DNA of 64,000 nt from Holophagaceae bacterium. GTDB lineage: Bacteria > Acidobacteriota > Holophagae > Holophagales > Holophagaceae. The translations under genes were made by a program, and so were the position numbers. Under the pieces are notes generated by a model that searched no databases, was not told where the DNA came from, and saw nothing but the letters and a program-made list of their open reading frames with translations. Positions 50,952 to 63,875 of the stretch are shown here, piece by piece. Position 1 is the first letter of the stretch; every line of letters starts with the position of its first letter. The DNA is taken from the NCBI GenBank assembly GCA_021286765.1, contig JAJTBS010000001.1, positions 1,054,001 to 1,118,000 of the forward strand. Direction: 5' to 3'.

Positions 50952-51872
50952 ATGTCCGGTCCGGCCCTTCGCATCCGCGGTCTCCGCAAGGCCTTCCCCA
51001 AGGTCGTCGCCGTGGACGGCGTGGACCTGGAGGTCGCCCGGGGCGAGGTCTTCGGTCTCCTTGGCCCCAACGGCGCCGGCAAGACCACGACCCTGGAGAT
51101 CATCGAGGGCCTCACGCCCGCCGACGCGGGAGACATCGAGATCCTTGGCCTGGCCTGGCGGGACCGGGGCCAGGAGATCCGCGCCCGCATCGGCGTCCAG
51201 CTGCAGAGCACCAGCCTCTTCAACAAGATCACGCCCCGGGAGGCCCTGGACCTCTACGGCCGCTACTACCCCAAGTGCCGGACGGCCGCGGACCTGCTCG
51301 CGCTGGTGCAGCTCGAGGACAAGGCCGACGCCTACCACATCACCCTCAGTGGCGGCCAGCAGCAGCGCCTGGCGCTGGCCCTGGCCCTGGTGAACGATCC
51401 CGAGACCGTCTTCCTCGACGAGCCGACCACGGGCCTGGACCCCCAGGCTCGGCGCAGCCTCTGGGATGTGGTGCGCCGCATGAAGGCGGAGGGCCGGACG
51501 GTGGTGCTGACCACCCACTACATGGACGAAGCCGAGGCGCTCTGCGACCGACTGTCCATCATGGACCACGGCAAGGTCATCGCCACGGGCACGCCCGCCT
51601 CCCTGATCGCGGATCTGGAATTGCCCAGCGTGGTGGAGCTCACGTTCGAGGAGGCTGCGCCAGATCCTGCGGCCTTTGCCGCCCGGCTGGGCCAGGCCGT
51701 GGAGCGCCGGGCCGACCTCTGGGAGATCCCCACGCCGGATCCCAAGGCCCTGCTGCCCCGGCTGCTGGAGTCGGCGGAGTCCGTCTCGGTCCCGTTCCAG
51801 CAGGTCCACATCCGCCGCGCCACCCTGGAGGACGTGTTCCTCCACCGCACGGGCCGCAGCCTGAGGGAGTAG
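50952..51872 (+). CDS. ABC transporter ATP-binding protein (DrrA type)
   Basis: A 306-residue ATPase for an ABC-2 exporter. Walker A is LLGPNGAGKTTTLEI, the signature LSGGQQQRLALALAL, Walker B TVFLDEPTTGLD, and the H-loop LTTHYMDEAE. The ~70-residue C-terminal extension (VELTFEEAAPDPAAF onward) is the type found in DrrA-like exporters. It has GAGG before the ATG at 50952. The permease gene begins 3 bases after the stop. Substrate unknown; multidrug or polysaccharide export are both possible. Confidence 0.92.
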   Translation: MSGPALRIRGLRKAFPKVVAVDGVDLEVARGEVFGLLGPNGAGKTTTLEIIEGLTPADAGDIEILGLAWRDRGQEIRARIGVQLQSTSLFNKITPREALDLYGRYYPKCRTAADLLALVQLEDKADAYHITLSGGQQQRLALALALVNDPETVFLDEPTTGLDPQARRSLWDVVRRMKAEGRTVVLTTHYMDEAEALCDRLSIMDHGKVIATGTPASLIADLELPSVVELTFEEAAPDPAAFAARLGQAVERRADLWEIPTPDPKALLPRLLESAESVSVPFQQVHIRRATLEDVFLHRTGRSLRE

Positions 51873-51874
51873 CC

Positions 51875-52933
51875 ATGTTGCTCTGGAGACAGTTCGTGAT
51901 GGAGTGGCGGCTCTACAGCCGGGACCGCGTGGCCATGTTCTGGACCTTCGCCTTCCCGGTGGTTCTGCTGCTGGGGTTCGGGACGATCTTCCGTGACGGC
52001 GGGGGACCCAAGCTCTCCATCGTCCGCGTGCAACCCGCCACCCCCTCCGACCGGGATGCCGCCCTGGACAAGGCCCTGGCCGACCTGCACCTGGTCGTCC
52101 AGTCCCTTCCCAAGGCTGAGGCCGAGGCGCGCTGGTCGAAGGGGGAGACCGCGGCGCAACTCGAACCCGATGGCGCCGGCTTCCGCCTCCGCCTGAACAG
52201 CTACCTCATGGCCCAGGCCGGCGCCACGGCGGGCTTGGCGAACCAGGCCTGGCTGGTGGCCCAGGCCCGGCTGAGCGGCGCGCCAGAGCCCCAGCGCATC
52301 CCTGTGCAGGTGGAGAGTCCCGGCCACAAGCGGTCCACCAACTACGCCTCCTTTCTGCTGCCCGGCCTGCTGGGCCTGAACCTCGTCAGCATGGGCCTCT
52401 TCAGCGTGGGCATGGTGAATGTGTCCTACCGGGAGAAGGGCAAGTTCCGGCGCCTGGCCGTCACCCCGCTGCCCAAGTGGATCTTCCTGCTGGGCCAGGT
52501 GCTGCACCGCCTGACGGTCACCGTGGTCCAGGCCGCCATCCTGCTGCTGGTGGGGCGCCTGGTCTTCGGCATCCAGAACCAAGGCTCCTTCCTCGACCTG
52601 CTGCTGATCATGACCCTGGGGACGGGCTGCTTCATGGCCTTCGGCTTCGCCCTGAGCGGCTTCGCCGAGACCTCGGAAGGGTATGCGGCCATCTCGAACC
52701 TGGTGTTCTTCCCCCTCATGATGCTGAGCGGCGTCTACTTCACCCTGGATTCCGCCCCCTCCTGGCTGCAGCACCTGGTGGCCGGGTTGCCCCTTGCCCC
52801 CTTCATCCGGGCCCTGCGGGCCGTGTTCAACGATGGCGCCGGACTGGCGGGCCACGGCCTGGGCCTGGCCATCGTCCTCGTCTGGGGGCTGGCCGCCTTC
52901 GTGCTGGCCGTCCGACGCTTCCGCTGGGCCTAG
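51875..52933 (+). CDS. ABC-2 type transporter permease
   Basis: A 352-residue permease: one N-terminal helix (~residues 20-38), a large extracytoplasmic domain (~45-155, with LRLNSYLMAQAGATAGLANQ), then five helices in the C-terminal half (GLLGLNLVSMGLFSVGMVNV, LLLIMTLGTGCFMAFGFALS, and LMMLSGVYFTLDSAPSWLQ). The pattern is that of ABC2_membrane permeases paired with DrrA-like ATPases. It is directly downstream of its ATPase and presumably forms a homodimer with it in the inner membrane. Confidence 0.92.
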   Translation: MLLWRQFVMEWRLYSRDRVAMFWTFAFPVVLLLGFGTIFRDGGGPKLSIVRVQPATPSDRDAALDKALADLHLVVQSLPKAEAEARWSKGETAAQLEPDGAGFRLRLNSYLMAQAGATAGLANQAWLVAQARLSGAPEPQRIPVQVESPGHKRSTNYASFLLPGLLGLNLVSMGLFSVGMVNVSYREKGKFRRLAVTPLPKWIFLLGQVLHRLTVTVVQAAILLLVGRLVFGIQNQGSFLDLLLIMTLGTGCFMAFGFALSGFAETSEGYAAISNLVFFPLMMLSGVYFTLDSAPSWLQHLVAGLPLAPFIRALRAVFNDGAGLAGHGLGLAIVLVWGLAAFVLAVRRFRWA

Positions 52934-53013
52934 GCCGCCAACCAAGCCTGTGACAAGGGCGCCGATCCCATCCAGGACTATGCTCCGGATGGGTCCGAGT
53001 CGATGATGGGGGC

Positions 53014-56937
<3,924 letters not shown>

Positions 56938-56952
56938 AGGCTGGAGAGCCTC

Positions 56953-58221
56953 ATGCAGTCCACCAAACGCGCCCGGATGGCCATCTTTCTCACGGTCTTC
57001 GTCGACCTTCTGGGCTTCGGCATCGTCATCCCCATCCTCCCGCTCTACGCCCAGGCCATCGCCGACCATCCCAGCCCCTGGATGGCCAGCATCAACCAAT
57101 TCCTGGGATTGGGCGGCACCGGCACCACCCCCGGGGCCTTCTGGGCCGGCGTGGGCTTCCTCAGCTTCAGCCTGATGCAGTTCATCGCCTCGCCGATCCT
57201 GGGCCGCACCTCGGACAAAGTGGGGCGCAAGCCGGTGCTGTGGATCAGCCTCGTCGGCTCGGCCCTGGGCTACCTCATGCTCGCCCTCACCAGCCGCTTC
57301 GAGTGGATGCTGGCCGCGCGGATCCTCGATGGCATCACCGGGGGCAACATCTCCGTGGCCCAGGCGGCCATGGCCGACAGTTCCGAACCCGAGGAACGCT
57401 CCAAGGTCATGGGCATGATCGGCGCCGCCTTCGGCCTGGGCTTCGTGCTCGGCCCCGCCCTGGCGGGCGTCCTGAGCGGCAGCCATGTCGGCGTGCAGCT
57501 CCTGCAGGCCCGCGGCTGGCACCTGCCCTTCTTCGTGGCAGCGGGACTCTCGCTCACCGCCTCCCTGATGGTGCTGTTCTGGCTGCCCGAGACCCTCACG
57601 CCCGAGGTCCGGGCCCGGGCCCGCTCCCACGAGAGCCGCGGCCACGCCCTCGTCAAAGCCATGAAGATCCCCGGCATGGCGCAGCTGCTCATGGTCTCCC
57701 TGCTGGCCATGGCGGGCTTCGCCATGATGGAGGGCACCTTCGCGCTGCTGGTCCACCAGCGCTTCGACTTCCACCAGCGGGAAGTCGGATTCCTCTTCGC
57801 AGGCATCGGGATCCTGATGGTGATCTACCAGGGGGGCCTGGTGCGCCTGGTGGCCAAGCGCATTCCCGAGCGTCTGGCCCTCATCATCGGCCTGCTGCTC
57901 ATGGGCCTCGCCCTGCCCCTGATGCCCCTGGCCCCCTGGATGTGGCCCTTCGTGCTGCTCTTCATCCCCCTTTCCTGGGGCAGCGGCATGGGCAACACGG
58001 CGGGCTCGGCCCTGGCCAGCCAACTGACCCCCCCCGAGGACCAGGGGGCGCTCTTCGGCGTGCTGAACGCCATGAGCGGCGTCGGCCGCATCGTTGGCCC
58101 CGCCGTGGGCACCTTCGTCTTCGCCCGTTGGGGCGGGCGGTCCACCTACGCCGTGGCGGGTCTCACCCTGGGTGCGGCCCTGCTGCTGGCCCTCACACTC
58201 AAGCCCAAGGAAGTCCGATGA
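56953..58221 (+). CDS. MFS drug-efflux-type transporter
   Basis: A 422-residue major facilitator with about 12 helices, beginning FLTVFVDLLGFGIVIPILPL, the TetA/DHA1 signature. The loop 2-3 motif is SDKVGRKPVLWISLVG (motif A), and GAAFGLGFVLGPALAGVLSG contains motif C (antiporter). It has an unusual ~30-residue loop after helix 1 (ADHPSPWMASINQFLG). Its stop overlaps the hutH start by 4 bases, so although it looks like a drug exporter it may serve the histidine operon. Confidence 0.9.
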   Translation: MQSTKRARMAIFLTVFVDLLGFGIVIPILPLYAQAIADHPSPWMASINQFLGLGGTGTTPGAFWAGVGFLSFSLMQFIASPILGRTSDKVGRKPVLWISLVGSALGYLMLALTSRFEWMLAARILDGITGGNISVAQAAMADSSEPEERSKVMGMIGAAFGLGFVLGPALAGVLSGSHVGVQLLQARGWHLPFFVAAGLSLTASLMVLFWLPETLTPEVRARARSHESRGHALVKAMKIPGMAQLLMVSLLAMAGFAMMEGTFALLVHQRFDFHQREVGFLFAGIGILMVIYQGGLVRLVAKRIPERLALIIGLLLMGLALPLMPLAPWMWPFVLLFIPLSWGSGMGNTAGSALASQLTPPEDQGALFGVLNAMSGVGRIVGPAVGTFVFARWGGRSTYAVAGLTLGAALLLALTLKPKEVR

Positions 58222-59708
58222 TCCACCTCGATGGCCATTCTCTGACCGCGCCCCTGCTGGCGCGCATCGCTGCCGGCGAGGGCGTCACCCTCGACGAGGG
58301 TGCCCTCGCCCTCGTGGCCGAGAACCGCGCGGTGGTGGACCGCATCGTGGCCGAGGGCCGCACGGTCTACGGCATCAACACGGGCTTCGGCCAGTTCGCC
58401 ACCGTGGTCATCGCGCCCGACCAGCTGCAGCAGCTCCAGCTCAACCTCATCCGGAGCCACGCCGCCGGCGTGGGCGAGCCGCTGCCCAAGGACCAGACCC
58501 GGGCCCTCATGGCCGCCCGCATCAACTGCCTGCTGAAGGCCCACAGCGGCATCCGCCCTGAGCCCATCCGCCTCCTGGCCGACTGCCTCAACCGCGACAT
58601 CGTGCCCGTGGTGCCCAGCCAGGGCAGCGTGGGCGCCAGCGGCGACCTGGCCCCCCTGGCCCACATGGCCCTCATGCTCGTGGGCGAGGGCCTGGCCTGG
58701 TCCGGCGGCGAGCACATCCCCGGCGGCGAGGCCCTGTCAAAGGCCGGACTCCGTCCCGTGACGCTGCAGGCCAAGGAGGGCCTGGCCCTCATCAACGGCA
58801 CGCAGCTCATCACCTCGCTGGGCAACCTGGCCGTGGAGAAGTTCACGCGCCTGGCTGGACTGGCGGATGAGATAGCGGCCCTCAGCCTGGAGGCCCTGCG
58901 CGGCACCCGGGCCGCCTTCGACCCCCGCATCCATGCCGCGCGTCCCCATCCCGGGCAGATCGCCGTGGCCAAGAACATGCGCGACATCCTGGGCGCCACC
59001 AGCGCCATCGCCGACAGCCACCAGGATTGCCACCGCGTCCAGGATGCCTACAGCCTGCGCTGCATTCCCCAGGTGCATGGCGTCACCCGGGACGCCCTCC
59101 AGTTCGCGGGCTCCATCCTCGAGCGGGAGCTGAACAGCGCCACCGACAACCCCATGATCTTCACGGACACCCAGGAATCCCGGTCCGGCGGCAACTTCCA
59201 TGGCCAGTACCCGGCCTTCGCCTGCGATGTGCTCGCCATCGCCGCCGCGGATCTGGCCAGCATCTCCGAACGCCGCCAGGAGCGCCTGGTGAACCCGGCC
59301 TATTCGGACCTTCCGGCATTCCTCACCCAGAACGGCGGGCTCGAATCCGGCTTCATGATGGCCCATGTGACCTCCGCCGCCCTGGTCAGCGAGATGAAAG
59401 GCCTGGCCCATCCTGCCTGCGTGGACACCATCCCCACCAGCGCCGGAAAGGAGGATCACGTGAGCATGGGCCCCATCGCCGCCCGAAAACTGCTGCGGGC
59501 TGTGGACGCCCTGGAGCAGGTGCTGGCCATCGAGGCCCGCATGGCCCTGGAAGGCCTCCGCATCCTGGACCTGGCTCCCGCCAAGGGCCTGCAACCCCTG
59601 ATGGATCGCCTATCGAAGGCTTGCGCCCCCTGGGCTGACCGCGTCATGTTTGAGGAGATACGACGCACCCTGGATGCCCTGCACGCCTACGAGGTAGTCC
59701 AACCATGA
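58218..59708 (+). CDS. hutH: histidine ammonia-lyase
   Basis: Deaminates histidine to urocanate in the first step of histidine degradation. The 496-residue protein carries the MIO-forming Ala-Ser-Gly in GSVGASGDLAPLAHMALML (residues ~140-142), YGINTGFGQFA near residue 51, QDAYSLRCIPQVHG and the active-site segment SATDNPMIF. It overlaps the MFS stop and the HD-protein start by 4 bases each. No hutU, hutI or hutG is present in the window, so either they lie elsewhere or urocanate is used differently; aromatic amino acid lyase activity cannot be excluded. Confidence 0.93.
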   Translation: MIHLDGHSLTAPLLARIAAGEGVTLDEGALALVAENRAVVDRIVAEGRTVYGINTGFGQFATVVIAPDQLQQLQLNLIRSHAAGVGEPLPKDQTRALMAARINCLLKAHSGIRPEPIRLLADCLNRDIVPVVPSQGSVGASGDLAPLAHMALMLVGEGLAWSGGEHIPGGEALSKAGLRPVTLQAKEGLALINGTQLITSLGNLAVEKFTRLAGLADEIAALSLEALRGTRAAFDPRIHAARPHPGQIAVAKNMRDILGATSAIADSHQDCHRVQDAYSLRCIPQVHGVTRDALQFAGSILERELNSATDNPMIFTDTQESRSGGNFHGQYPAFACDVLAIAAADLASISERRQERLVNPAYSDLPAFLTQNGGLESGFMMAHVTSAALVSEMKGLAHPACVDTIPTSAGKEDHVSMGPIAARKLLRAVDALEQVLAIEARMALEGLRILDLAPAKGLQPLMDRLSKACAPWADRVMFEEIRRTLDALHAYEVVQP

Positions 59709-60385
59709 CCCCAGCCACCCCCTGGCGGACCGCCTGTGAACAAGCGCTGCGGCGCGTCTCGGATGCTGACGCGATCCGGTTCTGGGGCATCGGCCATGAG
59801 GTGGACGGCACCTACCAGCCCATCTTCAACTACCGTTTCGAGCACACCTACGCGGCCGTGCTGCTGGCGCGCTGGCTGGCCCCCGCCACCGGGGCCGACG
59901 CCGAGGTGGTCGAATGCGCGGCCTGGCTGCACGACGTGGCCAAGCGCCTGAAGGACCCGCACGCGAAGGACTCGCACGCCCAGGATGCCTCGGCGAAGGT
60001 GGAGGAGATCCTGGCAGGAACCGACTTTCCCGCAGGGAAGATCCCGGCGGTGCGCCACGCCATCGAGCACCACGTCGGCCTCAAGCTCACGAAGCGGCTG
60101 GAACCCCTTGAGACCGCCTGCCTCTGGGACTGCGACAAGCTGAGCAAGATCGGCGCGGCCAGCCTCATTCACTTCGGCTGCATCAGCGGCGCCTTCCAGC
60201 CCATCACCACGGCAGAGATCCTCCGGCGCGGCACCGCCTGGCTGGACCTGGCCCGGGGCATCACCGCCAGCTTCAACACGGAACCGGCCCGCGAGGAGGG
60301 CCGGCGACGCCTCGCCTTCCTTGAAGCCCACTACGCCCAGCTCCGGCGCGAGTGGTCCGACCCAGCGGAGATGACGCCCCCATGA
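59705..60385 (+). CDS. HD domain-containing protein (metal-dependent phosphohydrolase)
   Basis: A 226-residue cytoplasmic protein. HD motifs: His in FEHTYAAVLLARWLA, the HD pair in CAAWLHDVAKRL, and further metal/lid residues in AVRHAIEHHVG and LWDCDKLSKIGA. The C-terminal helix is charged. HD proteins hydrolyse nucleotides or phosphates; the substrate is not deducible. It is coupled to hutH upstream and the HEAT protein downstream by 4-base overlaps. Confidence 0.88.
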   Translation: MTPATPWRTACEQALRRVSDADAIRFWGIGHEVDGTYQPIFNYRFEHTYAAVLLARWLAPATGADAEVVECAAWLHDVAKRLKDPHAKDSHAQDASAKVEEILAGTDFPAGKIPAVRHAIEHHVGLKLTKRLEPLETACLWDCDKLSKIGAASLIHFGCISGAFQPITTAEILRRGTAWLDLARGITASFNTEPAREEGRRRLAFLEAHYAQLRREWSDPAEMTPP

Positions 60386-62748
60386 GCGACTTCCTGCAGC
60401 TCGCCCAGAGTCTGGCCGTGGCCCTCAAGGCGCTGCAGATGTATACGGCTGCCCATCCCCGCGCCCAGGAAGGGCTTGCGGCCGCCCACGCGGTCCTGGA
60501 CCGGTGGCTGCTCCACCAGGACCGGCTGCAGTTCGTGGTCACGGGCACCAAGGCCTTCGTGGATGGCCAGGTGCAGGACACCCGCAGCCCCCATGTCGCC
60601 GCCCTCGTGCGACTGGTCTCGGAGCGGGGCATCAGCGGCTTCGTCCTCGAACGGGGCGTCCGGCCCGACGAGCTCCTCGTCTTCCTGGAGGGCCTGGGCA
60701 CCAAGCCCGCCAAGCTGGAGGAACAGGGCGGTTTCGAGGCCCTGCTCCGATCCTCGGGCGTCGTCAACATCAAGCTCTCCCAGACCCGGTATCAGGAGAT
60801 CTCGGAAGGAGAAGCCTTCGGCGCGGAGAAGGCGCCTGCCCTCTCGCCTGCGCCGCCTGCCCAGCCATCCCCCTCGCCGGAAAACCTGGTGAAGTTCATC
60901 CGGGAGGCGCTGCTGGCTTCCATCGCCAAGGGGGCCACCTCCACCAGCGGCTCGACCCAGCGGGCGGCTGGGGGCGCACCTCTCGGCACGGCCATGGGCG
61001 GAACCAGCAGCGGCACCCTCGGCGGGGACGCCGGGTCCACGGGAGGCCTTTTCGAGGATGGCGGCTCCGATGCCCTGTCCGGGTTCGGCCCCTCGGACCT
61101 GAGCGGCCTCGGTCCTCTGGGGCGGGAACTCGGCCTCGGCGAGGGCATGCCGACCCCCAGCCAGCTCGGCACCCTGCGCCAGGTGCTGATGGGGCTCAGC
61201 CCGGAGGCCCAGCTGAACCTCCTCGCCGGGCTGGGCAGCCTTCCCGAACATCCCGCGGGCCTAGCCCTGGGCGTGAAGGCCCTGGCAGGCGAGGTCCTCG
61301 CCGTGGCCACCAGCACCGTCCTGGCCCAGGGAGCCACCTGGGCCCAGCTGCGGGGTCCCCTCCAGGACATCCTCCGACCCATCGCCGACCGGGATCGGCT
61401 GGTCCGCACCCTGTCCTCGCACCTGCGCATGGCCGGGCAGGAGGCCTCCCAGGCCGAAGCCATCCTCCGCCACCTGGAGTGGGAGGCCCTCAGCCTGGAG
61501 GCCAAGCTGCTCAAGGTGCTCGAGCAGGGCCACCTGTTCGAGCTGAGCCTGGAGGAGCGCCTGGCTCTCCTGCGGGAGCTGCTGGACCTGCGTCGCTTCG
61601 ACGACTTCATCCACATCCAGGAAGTGCTCCTGGAAACGCTCCGCAGCGACCGGCCGGAGCTGCGCCTCAAGGCCATCCAGACCCTCAATGGCGTGGCCCG
61701 CTGGGCTCATGATCCGGGGCTGCCGCCGGAGGGCGAAGGGCCGCTCGCAGAAGGCCTGAGGGCCCACTTCGCCTGGGAGCCTGAGCCGCCGATCCACCGC
61801 TGGGCCACCGAGGCCCTGGAATCCCTGCTCGCGGCCCTGGTCCTGCGCGGGGAGCTCGGTCCGGTGCTGTCTGACATTCATGAGCTCGAAGGGCTCTGCG
61901 CCTTCCTCGAGGAGCAGCATCCCTGGCGCAACGATGCCCTCGCCCGCCTCCAGGCCTCCCTCCAGCGCCCCCTTCTGCTCGATGCAGCCATCGCCCGCGC
62001 CTTCGCCCTGGAACGGGATCAGATGCTCCTGGAAGTGCATCCCTACTTTGAATTCATCGGCGACCCCATGGCCCGGCACCTGGTGGCCCGCCTCGGCGAA
62101 GAGAATGACCGCACCCGGCGGGGCCGCCTGGTCGAGTCGGTGCGGAGCCTGGGCCCCACGGCCTTGCCGGCCCTGATGCACGCCCTGACGGCACCGGCCT
62201 GGTTCCTGGTGCGGAACGCGCTCATGCTCCTCTCAGATCTCGGGGATGCCGGGTGCGTCCCCGCCATCCTCCCGCTGCTCCGCCACCCGGAGCCCAGGGT
62301 TCGCCGCACCGCGGTGCGCGCCCTGTGGAAGCTGGGCGGCCCCGTGGCCGAGCCACACCTGATCGCCCAGATGAAAGACACCGACCTGGAGACCATGCAG
62401 GAGATCCTCTTTGCCCTGGGACAGCTGAGGTCGGAGAGCAGCCTGCCGCAGGTCACGGAGCTGGCCCAGGACAAACGCGTCGTGGAGAAGCTGCGCATCC
62501 AGGCCCTGGACACCCTCGGCCACATCGCTTCCGCGAAATCCCTCCCGGTGCTCCTGGAGTGTCTGCGCCGCAAGGGCTTCTTCGGCGGAGGGGAAGCCCA
62601 GCCCATCCGGCTCGCAGCGGCGAAGGCCCTGGCCGCCCTGGGCACGCCGGAGGCCCTGGCCGCGCTGCGGAAGGCCGTAGAAGGTGAGCCGAAGGGCGAG
62701 GAGCGCGAGGTGATGCGCCGCGTGCTGGACCGCCCGGTGCAGCCATGA
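60382..62748 (+). CDS. HEAT-repeat protein with an N-terminal sensor-like domain
   Basis: A 788-residue protein. Residues ~1-145 form an alpha/beta domain (LALKALQMYTAAHPRAQEGL, VTGTKAFVDGQVQD, ISGFVLERGVRPDELLVFLEG) similar to the N-termini of HD-GYP and related proteins in Deltaproteobacteria. A low-complexity Gly/Ser/Thr-rich linker follows (~150-245). Residues ~245-560 are helical, and ~560-785 hold HEAT repeats (VPAILPLLRHPEPRVRRTAV, AEPHLIAQMKDTDLETMQEI). It probably acts as a scaffold, since no catalytic motif is visible. It is coupled by 4-base overlaps to the HD gene before it and the kinase after it. Confidence 0.82.
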   Translation: MSDFLQLAQSLAVALKALQMYTAAHPRAQEGLAAAHAVLDRWLLHQDRLQFVVTGTKAFVDGQVQDTRSPHVAALVRLVSERGISGFVLERGVRPDELLVFLEGLGTKPAKLEEQGGFEALLRSSGVVNIKLSQTRYQEISEGEAFGAEKAPALSPAPPAQPSPSPENLVKFIREALLASIAKGATSTSGSTQRAAGGAPLGTAMGGTSSGTLGGDAGSTGGLFEDGGSDALSGFGPSDLSGLGPLGRELGLGEGMPTPSQLGTLRQVLMGLSPEAQLNLLAGLGSLPEHPAGLALGVKALAGEVLAVATSTVLAQGATWAQLRGPLQDILRPIADRDRLVRTLSSHLRMAGQEASQAEAILRHLEWEALSLEAKLLKVLEQGHLFELSLEERLALLRELLDLRRFDDFIHIQEVLLETLRSDRPELRLKAIQTLNGVARWAHDPGLPPEGEGPLAEGLRAHFAWEPEPPIHRWATEALESLLAALVLRGELGPVLSDIHELEGLCAFLEEQHPWRNDALARLQASLQRPLLLDAAIARAFALERDQMLLEVHPYFEFIGDPMARHLVARLGEENDRTRRGRLVESVRSLGPTALPALMHALTAPAWFLVRNALMLLSDLGDAGCVPAILPLLRHPEPRVRRTAVRALWKLGGPVAEPHLIAQMKDTDLETMQEILFALGQLRSESSLPQVTELAQDKRVVEKLRIQALDTLGHIASAKSLPVLLECLRRKGFFGGGEAQPIRLAAAKALAALGTPEALAALRKAVEGEPKGEEREVMRRVLDRPVQP

Positions 62749-63830
62749 CGGAGGCGCAGGCCCATCCCGATCCGCGCCAGCTGCTGGAGGCCTTCGAGGC
62801 CTTCACGGCGGCCTCCGAACACCTCCAGACCCGGTACGAAGCCCTCCAGTCCCAGCTGGGACAGCTCCAGGGCGAGCTGCAGACCGTCATCGAGGCGGTC
62901 CCCTTCGCCATCTGGGTGCTGGCGGAGGACGGTTCTCTGCGGTTCACCAACCGGCCCCAGGGCCTGGAGGGCCGCTTCCTGCAGGGACCGGCTCCCTGGG
63001 AGCCTGGCAGCCCGGGTGGCCAGCGCCGGGTCCAGACCGCGGAAGGCCGCGAGCTGATCTTCGAGGAGGAGCGGCGCTCCGCCCCCCATGGCGGCACCAT
63101 CGTCACGCTGCGGGACGTCACCGAGGCCGTGCTGCGCGCCCAGCAGGCCACCCGTGAGGATCGCCTGGCCGCCATGGGCCGCATGGCCGCGGAACTGGCG
63201 CACGAGATCCGGAACCCCCTGGGCAGCCTGGCCCTGTTCTCCGGGATGCTCGTGGAGGACCTCGCCGAGCAGTCCGGCCCCCTCGAACTCGCCAAGAAGA
63301 TGCAGGAGGGCGTGGGCCGCCTGAACAGCGTGGTCGGCAACACCCTGGCCTTCACCCGGGACCTGCACCCCAAGCAGGGCGCCCTGTCCCTGCGGAGCTT
63401 CTGGGAAGAGACCCTGCGCAGCTCGACACTGGCCGAGGCCGTGCCCTGGGAGAACCAGATCCCCGAGCAGGCCACCTGGGCCGGCGATCCCGGCCTCCTG
63501 CGCCAGGTCGCCCAGAACCTGCTGCAGAACGCCATCCGCGCGCTCGAAGATGCGGAAGCCCCGCGCATCATCCTGGCGGCCGTCGAGGAGCGGCTGGAGG
63601 GCCGGGCCTGCTGGCACCTCACGCTCACGGACAATGGCTGCGGCATCCCGGAAGAGGCCCTGGCGAAGGTGTTCGATCCCTTCTTCAGCACCTTCGGGGG
63701 CGGCACTGGACTGGGCCTCGCCGTATGCCATCGCATCATCGTGGCCCACGGCGGCCTCCTCTTCATCGAGAGCCAGAGGGGTCGCGGAACCACGGTGCAC
63801 CTGCGGCTGGCAGCAGCCTCCCCCGCGTGA
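62745..63830 (+). CDS. PAS-type sensor histidine kinase (NtrB/FlrB-like)
   Basis: A 361-residue soluble kinase: an N-terminal coiled coil (LQTRYEALQSQLGQLQGELQ, ~30-50), a small PAS domain (~50-130, AVPFAIWVLAEDGSLRFTN), HisKA with His153 (ELAHEIRNPLGSLALFSGML) and HATPase (NLLQNAIRAL, DNGCGIPEEALAKVFDPFFS, GTGLGLAVCHRIIVAHGGL). There are no membrane segments, so it senses a cytoplasmic signal. No response regulator is next to it; NtrC-type partners are usual. It is the fifth gene in the overlap chain from the MFS gene. Confidence 0.9.
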   Translation: MTEAQAHPDPRQLLEAFEAFTAASEHLQTRYEALQSQLGQLQGELQTVIEAVPFAIWVLAEDGSLRFTNRPQGLEGRFLQGPAPWEPGSPGGQRRVQTAEGRELIFEEERRSAPHGGTIVTLRDVTEAVLRAQQATREDRLAAMGRMAAELAHEIRNPLGSLALFSGMLVEDLAEQSGPLELAKKMQEGVGRLNSVVGNTLAFTRDLHPKQGALSLRSFWEETLRSSTLAEAVPWENQIPEQATWAGDPGLLRQVAQNLLQNAIRALEDAEAPRIILAAVEERLEGRACWHLTLTDNGCGIPEEALAKVFDPFFSTFGGGTGLGLAVCHRIIVAHGGLLFIESQRGRGTTVHLRLAAASPA

Positions 63831-63875
63831 CGCCGACCGGTGACCATGCGACCATCGAGCCCTCGCGGAGCCTCC

